The translations under genes and the position numbers were made by a program. A stretch of 10,531 nt of DNA from NCBI GenBank assembly GCA_946405695.1, contig CAMJIA010000052.1:1-10531 (forward strand). The letters run 5' to 3'. The notes beneath the pieces were generated by a model that ran no database searches, was not told the origin of the DNA, and saw nothing but the letters and a program-made list of their open reading frames with translations. This document shows positions 7,521 to 10,531 of the stretch, one piece after another (the first letter of the stretch is position 1; the number at the start of each line of letters is the position of its first letter). This DNA is from an uncultured Prevotellaceae bacterium (lineage in GTDB: Bacteria; Bacteroidota; Bacteroidia; Bacteroidales; Bacteroidaceae).

Positions 7521-7545
7521 GGCAATAACATCGCAGTTGACCCAA
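7521..7545 (+). repeat. Left terminal inverted repeat (25 bp)
   Basis: It begins GGCAATAACATC and ends GTTGACCCAA. It is identical over 25 bases to the reverse complement of 10452-10476; the next base differs (C on the left, A on the right), which sets the inner edge. Confidence 0.96.
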
Positions 7546-7551
7546 CTTTTT

Positions 7552-7593
7552 AATAATTCCTTGGAATCCTTGTGATTCTGAGGAATTATTTTT
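7552..7593 (+). terminator. Strong hairpin terminator just inside the left end of the element
   Basis: AATAATTCCT (7552-7561) pairs perfectly with AGGAATTATT (7581-7590). Two G-U pairs and an inner GAATC/GATTC continue the stem, giving 17 paired positions around a 5-base loop, followed by TTT. Its place between the inverted repeat and the transposase gene suggests that it stops outside transcription from entering the element. It would also end the synthetase operon, whose own terminator was displaced. Confidence 0.75.
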
Positions 7594-7625
7594 GTATTTG
7601 TTTTTTACCGTATTCTTAGAATCAA

Positions 7626-7644
7626 CAATTTACTTTGTAAATTG
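7626..7644. repeat. Short perfect inverted repeat in transposase leader
   Basis: CAATTTAC and GTAAATTG flank TTT. It lies 110 bp before the transposase start in a 160-bp AT-rich leader (7594-7753) that otherwise holds three copies of TATTTG and no convincing -33/-7 promoter pair. It could be a transposase or regulator binding site or a small hairpin. Confidence 0.45.
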
Positions 7645-7693
7645 AAGCCTCAAATATCTTCAGTATTTGTACACTTATATGTATGAAAACCAG

Positions 7694-7751
7694 CACTTGG
7701 TACTTGTAAAAACCCATATTTGTATTAGAATTTAAATAAAAACCCCAAGTG
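7694..7751 (+). promoter_or_regulatory. Possible fold-back over the transposase start
   Basis: CACTTGG (7694-7700) is complementary to CCAAGTG (7745-7751), which ends two bases before the transposase ATG. If formed in the mRNA, this stem would close off the start region and could damp translation, as known in some other insertion sequences. The stem is only 7 bp around a 44-base loop, so it may be chance. Confidence 0.25.
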
Positions 7752-7753
7752 TT

Positions 7754-8728
7754 ATGATAGATTTCAAGAAGTTCAACAGCGTTATCTCACTCACCTCGTA
7801 TTTCACCTCTGACGAGAAGTGCAAGCAAGCCATCATCCAGTCACGTTGGTCTGACGGTGACGTTGTATGCCCCTACTGTGGTGGTCATCATTGTGTTGTA
7901 CGCAAGGATGGTAAGTTCCGTTGCAAGCACTGTGGCAAGAATTTCTCTTGCCTCGTTGGTACTATCTTCGAGAATACCAAACTCCCACTTATCAAGTGGT
8001 TCTTGGCTATGTACTTTATCTCTTCTCACAAGAAGGGTATCTCTTCATACCAACTTGCAAGGAACATTGAGGTGACGCAGAATACCGCTTGGTATATGCT
8101 TCAGAAGGTACGTCTTCTCTACCCTCAGACTGATGCTGAGTCATTTGAGGGTACTGTGGAGTGTGATGAGGTGTATATTGGTGGTAAGGAGAAATGGAAG
8201 CACAAGTCAATGCGTACACCCAATACACAAGGTCGTAGTACTAAGACTAAGACTCCAGTCTTTGGTATGATGGAGCGTAGCACCTTCATTAACAAGAAGG
8301 GTGAGGTTGAGCCTATTACTTACGTTCACGCTATTGTTGTGAAGAACACCAATAGAGCCACATTGCAGCCTATCATTCAGCAGTTTGTTGCTGAAGGTTC
8401 AAGAGTGATTACAGATGAACTCAGTGCCTATAATGGGCTTGCTACGTTGGGTTATACCCACGCTGTTGTTGCTCATGGTGCTGAAGAGTATGCCAATGGT
8501 GATGTATTCACCAATAGCATTGAGGGCTTTTGGAGTCATTTCAGACGTATGATTGTTGGCTGTTACCACGATGTGTCTGACGAGCATTTGCAGTCATATA
8601 TTGACGAGGCTGTGTATCGTTGGAACACAAGAAAAATGAGCGAATCGGAGAGATTCGCCCATATGTTCAATAAGTCCATTGGACTCATCGTTACTTGGAG
8701 CGAGTTAAGACTATGTAAGGCGGCTTAA
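7754..8728 (+). CDS. IS1595-family (ISXO2-like) DDE transposase
   Basis: The 324-residue product catalyses cut or copy of the surrounding element by binding its 25-bp ends. It has an N-terminal zinc ribbon of the IS1595 type (Cys39-x2-Cys42 in VCPYCGG, Cys57-x2-Cys60 in FRCKHCGK). A helical region follows (about 75-125, with KGISSYQLARNIEVTQNTAW, a helix-turn-helix-like stretch), and then the catalytic domain. The acidic triad is Asp138 in ECDEVYIGGKEKWKH, Asp221 in ITDELSAY, and Glu257 in FTNSIEGFWSHFRR; the first and last motifs are diagnostic for ISXO2-like proteins. The reading frame is unbroken and of usual length, so it is probably functional. The ATG at 7754 is the natural start; there is no Shine-Dalgarno sequence, as is normal in this phylum. 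Its stop is one base from the stop of the opposing 93-residue gene. Confidence 0.96.
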   Translation: MIDFKKFNSVISLTSYFTSDEKCKQAIIQSRWSDGDVVCPYCGGHHCVVRKDGKFRCKHCGKNFSCLVGTIFENTKLPLIKWFLAMYFISSHKKGISSYQLARNIEVTQNTAWYMLQKVRLLYPQTDAESFEGTVECDEVYIGGKEKWKHKSMRTPNTQGRSTKTKTPVFGMMERSTFINKKGEVEPITYVHAIVVKNTNRATLQPIIQQFVAEGSRVITDELSAYNGLATLGYTHAVVAHGAEEYANGDVFTNSIEGFWSHFRRMIVGCYHDVSDEHLQSYIDEAVYRWNTRKMSESERFAHMFNKSIGLIVTWSELRLCKAA

Positions 8729-8729
8729 A

Positions 8730-9011
8730 TTACAAAGATAAGTTATAATCTATTGTTTGCGGGTTTTTCATATATTCCAAATATGCTTTACAAGAATTAA
8801 TCCTATCCTTTAATTCTTGAGAAAGACTGTCATAATGTTGAGGGTTCATTGCTGATATAGATGCTACTGCGGTAATATCTGCGAACGACATTGGCCTACC
8901 ATCCGAATAAGTAGGGATTGGATTTACTTCTTCCTTTAATATTCTATTTACAGACTCCTTCACTATCTTATGAAGGTCTGATTCTGTTAATCTTATTAAT
9001 TTCTTATTCAT
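8730..9011 (-). CDS. Cargo ORF, 93 residues, with phage-like N-terminal LTESDLHKIVKESV motif
   Basis: This small protein begins MNKKLIRLTESDLHKIVKES and continues VNRILKEEV, an amphipathic helix of alternating basic and hydrophobic residues. From memory, close variants (RLTESDLxxIVxESVxxIL, ending NE or KE) recur at the N-terminus of many small, otherwise unrelated proteins of gut Bacteroidetes phages and mobile elements; I could not check this and do not know the motif's role. The rest (residues 34-93) includes FADITAVASISAMNPQHYDSLSQELKDRI, probably helical, with no recognised domain, signal peptide or membrane segment. It is encoded opposite to the transposase, with stops one base apart, and diverges from the two other cargo genes. 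No -7 box was found for it. The motif's conservation and the full open frame argue that it is real. Confidence 0.72.
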   Translation of the reverse strand: MNKKLIRLTESDLHKIVKESVNRILKEEVNPIPTYSDGRPMSFADITAVASISAMNPQHYDSLSQELKDRINSCKAYLEYMKNPQTIDYNLSL

Positions 9012-9021
9012 ATACGTATAT
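9010..9021. repeat. 12-bp palindrome overlapping the start of the 93-residue gene
   Basis: ATATACGTATAT is a perfect palindrome beginning inside the start codon of the minus-strand cargo gene and lying 27 bp from the -33 element of the opposite promoter. It could be an operator, but simple alternating AT sequence makes chance likely. Confidence 0.3.
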
Positions 9022-9047
9022 ATTTTCTAAATAAATATCACGTAGAA

Positions 9048-9079
9048 TTTGTTTTTCTCAGATATTTTATGTATCTTTG
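9048..9079 (+). promoter_or_regulatory. Bacteroidetes promoter for the cargo operon
   Basis: TTTG at 9048-9051 and TATCTTTG at 9072-9079 are separated by 20 bp, a match to the Bacteroidetes TTTG / TAnnTTTG promoter in both elements and in spacing. The ATG of the 80-residue gene is 42 bp downstream. The cargo therefore does not depend on transcription from the transposase. Confidence 0.8.
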
Positions 9080-9121
9080 CACAAATAAGGATATTTATTG
9101 TAGAATTAAAGTTTATAGGAT

Positions 9122-9364
9122 ATGGAATACTTAAAAGAAGATGGTAGTTTAGATATTGAAAGAATTAACAAACTACCAAGGGAAGAATATTTGAGGGAGA
9201 TTGGAAGATTCACAAGAGAGCAAATGAAAGAATATATATCCAAAACACCAATTAATGAGTCAAATAATTCCGTGACAATTACAAAGGTGGATTATAAGAT
9301 GGAAGACTTGTTAGCAAATGGGTGGGTTACAATTGATGACATATATAATATACTAATGAAATAA
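9122..9364 (+). CDS. Cargo ORF, 80 residues, unknown function
   Basis: I do not recognise this 80-residue protein. It is charged and probably helical in its first half (MEYLKEDGSLDIERINKLPR, then EEYLREIGRFTREQMKEYIS), followed by a polar linker (TPINESNNSV) and a short end, YKMEDLLANGWVTIDDIYNI. There is no signal peptide, membrane segment or cysteine. It has its own promoter just upstream and its stop is 6 bp before the ATG of the 347-residue gene, so the two are almost certainly co-transcribed. The small-then-large gene pair would fit an accessory or antidote protein with a larger effector, but nothing in the sequence proves that. Codon use is AT-rich like the rest of the cargo. Confidence 0.72.
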   Translation: MEYLKEDGSLDIERINKLPREEYLREIGRFTREQMKEYISKTPINESNNSVTITKVDYKMEDLLANGWVTIDDIYNILMK

Positions 9365-9370
9365 ATAGAA

Positions 9371-10414
9371 ATGGTTAAACAACACATACTAAACGAAGGT
9401 GACTTACCACCAAAGCTACCAGTAATATTTTCCGATGAAATTGCAGACAGAATACGAGATATTAGATTTTACAATCAGTTTGACAAAGAAGGACTATCAA
9501 GATTATTTTCCTACATCAAAGGTATAAAAAACCATATATCAAATCGTGCAATAGCATTTAGCTACGGAAGCGCAAGTTATTCCTATGGTGCATCTATTAT
9601 CTATGATTTTGGAGTTGGTTTTTGTCTTGAAGACGATTCAGAGAAAGTTTATGTTAAAGTCGTTTGGTTAGATTTAAACCTTGAAGACTTTGGCTTGAAT
9701 GAAAACAGACATATTGATAAAATCATAACTGAGGTTATTAATCAAAATACAACAAATGAATTTGTAAGTGTAAGCGAGTTTAAATATAAAGGAAAAGAAC
9801 TTTATAATGTTGGTGGTGGAGATTCTTTTGCCTATTTCCCATGCGACATATATGGTACACCAAAACTATATTATGGAGATTGCCATTATTCGTGCGCAGG
9901 TTCAGCTTGTGAAGATATATTGCACTCTTTTGGTAATTGTTCATATGATTGGTTTAACGACTATGAATTTGATTCTATAGTAGAAGAATTATGGCTTGAT
10001 TGTTGTTCAGAACGTGGAAGGGTATATTTTGAGAAATACATTGTAGTTGGAGAGGATGGTCATATACCTTCTTCTGAATATGTTTCAAAAGTTATAGAGT
10101 ATATGGGCGGTAGTCCAAAAGATTATTCTGTATTATATAACGAAAGTAATACAGTTAAAGAAATCTCTGCTGATTTGTTTTTAAAAAGTGGAATAAGTGG
10201 TAAGAAGAAACCTACAAAATTATCTGTACCTAAAAAACTTAAAGAAGTATATGAGAGAGTTGTCAACAGAAGGTATGCTGCTGATAGTAAGTTTCCAACT
10301 AACATGACAAGAGCAGAATATTATTGGTTAACAAGACAAGAAAGTAGAAAGATTAATAAAATAGTTATTGAAACAATTAATCAATACTTGAAACAGAACT
10401 TGATATTAAACTAA
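9371..10414 (+). CDS. Cargo ORF, 347 residues, unknown cysteine-rich protein
   Basis: This is the largest cargo gene and I do not recognise its family. The N-terminus MVKQHILNEGDLPPKLP has no signal peptide and no membrane helix is visible, so the protein is probably cytoplasmic. Residues about 60-105 (SYGSASYSYGASIIYDFGVG, then VYVKVVWLDL) look like beta strands. The middle carries most of the cysteines: 158, 171, 175, 180, 190, 211 and 212, including CHYSCAGSAC at 171-180, which might bind metal. It is also rich in aromatic and acidic residues (YDWFNDYEFD at 192-201). The last 75 residues turn basic and helical (GKKKPTKLSVPKKLKEVYER, then ESRKINKIVIETINQYLKQN), as in a nucleic-acid or partner-binding tail. 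The frame is open over its full length, it follows the 80-residue gene by 6 bp, and it ends at a good terminator. It is strongly AT-rich. Confidence 0.82.
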   Translation: MVKQHILNEGDLPPKLPVIFSDEIADRIRDIRFYNQFDKEGLSRLFSYIKGIKNHISNRAIAFSYGSASYSYGASIIYDFGVGFCLEDDSEKVYVKVVWLDLNLEDFGLNENRHIDKIITEVINQNTTNEFVSVSEFKYKGKELYNVGGGDSFAYFPCDIYGTPKLYYGDCHYSCAGSACEDILHSFGNCSYDWFNDYEFDSIVEELWLDCCSERGRVYFEKYIVVGEDGHIPSSEYVSKVIEYMGGSPKDYSVLYNESNTVKEISADLFLKSGISGKKKPTKLSVPKKLKEVYERVVNRRYAADSKFPTNMTRAEYYWLTRQESRKINKIVIETINQYLKQNLILN

Positions 10415-10444
10415 ATGAGCAACCGTAATTGGCTGCTCATTTTT
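10413..10444 (+). terminator. Intrinsic terminator of the cargo operon
   Basis: AAATGAGCA (10413-10421) pairs with TGCTCATTT (10434-10442). CC/GG continues the stem after one mismatch, and a T run ends it. It overlaps the last bases of the 347-residue gene's stop codon and lies 8 bp inside the right terminal repeat, so the cargo transcript ends within the element. Confidence 0.82.
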
Positions 10445-10451
10445 AAGATAT

Positions 10452-10476
10452 TTGGGTCAACTGCGATGTTATTGCC
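10452..10476 (-). repeat. Right terminal inverted repeat (25 bp)
   Basis: Read on the plus strand it starts TTGGGTCAAC and ends GTTATTGCC. It is the exact reverse complement of 7521-7545. Confidence 0.96.
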
Positions 10477-10484
10477 ATAAAAAA
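10477..10484. repeat. 8-bp target site duplication, right copy
   Basis: ATAAAAAA, identical to 7513-7520. It runs directly into the A-tract of the old operon terminator, showing that the target was the start of that terminator. Confidence 0.93.
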
Positions 10485-10514
10485 ACACCGCACGCAATTG
10501 CGTACGGTGTTTTT
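10481..10514 (+). terminator. Displaced intrinsic terminator of the carboxyltransferase-synthetase operon
   Basis: AAAAACACCG pairs with CGGTGTTTTT. A C/A mismatch and an inner ACGC/GCGT around AATT complete a long stem with A and T tracts on both sides, so it may work in both directions. Joining 7520 to 10485 restores the stop codon followed within about 10 bp by this hairpin, which shows that it belonged to the synthetase operon before the insertion. The last 17 bases of the window are AT-rich with no feature seen. Confidence 0.88.
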
Positions 10515-10531
10515 AGTATATATATTTTTTT

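Larger units (their letters stand above)
7521..10476 (+). mobile_element. IS1595-family (ISXO2-like) element with three unknown cargo genes, 2956 bp
   Basis: The element is bounded by perfect 25-bp inverted repeats and an 8-bp direct duplication. It holds an intact IS1595-type transposase gene followed by three genes unrelated to transposition, so it is a cargo-carrying insertion sequence. In order it has a left terminal repeat, a terminator hairpin, a leader, the transposase (+), a 93-residue ORF (-), a promoter, an 80-residue ORF (+), a 347-residue ORF (+), a terminator and the right repeat. Plain members of the family have a single gene and are about 0.7-1.1 kb, while passenger genes are known in some IS1595 groups. 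The intact ends, the exact duplication and the open transposase frame point to a recent, probably still active, insertion. The cargo is visibly more AT-rich (32% G+C in one 60-base sample) than the transposase (42%) or the flanking operon (57%), so it has a separate origin. Confidence 0.94.

Noticed and set aside
7591..7722. Three TATTTG repeats as an array or tandem -7 boxes
   Set aside because: They are irregularly spaced (69 and 53 bp), miss the TAnnTTTG spacing, and are expected by chance in AT-rich sequence.
8016..8228. Small minus-strand frames inside the transposase gene
   Set aside because: They lie opposite the catalytic domain of an intact transposase and show no protein-like pattern.
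7521..10476. CRISPR array, tRNA or integrase attachment site near the insertion
   Set aside because: No regularly spaced repeats, no cloverleaf and no recombinase were seen; the ends and duplication are fully explained by DDE transposition.

Overview
The window looks like a Bacteroidales chromosome, most probably Prevotella or a close relative. The protein families are typical of that group, there are no Shine-Dalgarno sequences, and the promoters carry the Bacteroidetes -7 box TAnnTTTG. The backbone is moderately GC-rich (a 60-base sample of the decarboxylase gene is 57% G+C by hand count). This is inferred from protein and promoter style, not from a database match.

Layout. (1) Positions 1-437 hold the 3' part of queF (queuosine pathway nitrile reductase). 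It converges on a minus-strand lipoprotein gene (441-1199). (2) The lipoprotein gene diverges from a four-gene plus-strand operon across a 93-bp region. Two -7 boxes there face outward from a nearly symmetric 39-bp palindrome. (3) The operon (1293-7513) is tightly packed, with gaps of 16, 23 and 8 bp. It encodes an OadA/5S-type carboxyltransferase whose biotinyl-like domain lacks the biotin-accepting lysine; an orphan NMT1/THI5-type periplasmic binding protein with no transporter genes beside it; a 788-residue membrane receptor with Cache-like, HAMP, PP2C/SpoIIE and RsbW-like ATPase domains; and a (p)ppGpp synthetase with a long C-terminal extension. As a unit it looks like a sensory pathway: a periplasmic ligand, a transmembrane partner-switching regulator and an alarmone synthetase, co-transcribed with a carbon-metabolism enzyme.

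(4) Immediately after the synthetase stop codon sits a complete 2956-bp IS1595-family (ISXO2-like) element at 7521-10476. It has perfect 25-bp terminal inverted repeats and a perfect 8-bp target duplication (ATAAAAAA). The insertion split the operon from its own intrinsic terminator, which now lies at 10481-10514. The element carries a strong hairpin terminator just inside its left end, the transposase gene, and three cargo genes of unknown function (93, 80 and 347 residues). The cargo is much more AT-rich than the operon (a 60-base sample is 32% G+C). It has its own textbook Bacteroidetes promoter and its own terminator.

The two places most likely to hold something undescribed are the cargo of the transposon and the binding protein / PP2C receptor / alarmone synthetase operon. 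No tRNA, rRNA, CRISPR array or riboswitch was recognised, and no gap without a gene exceeds 300 bases.
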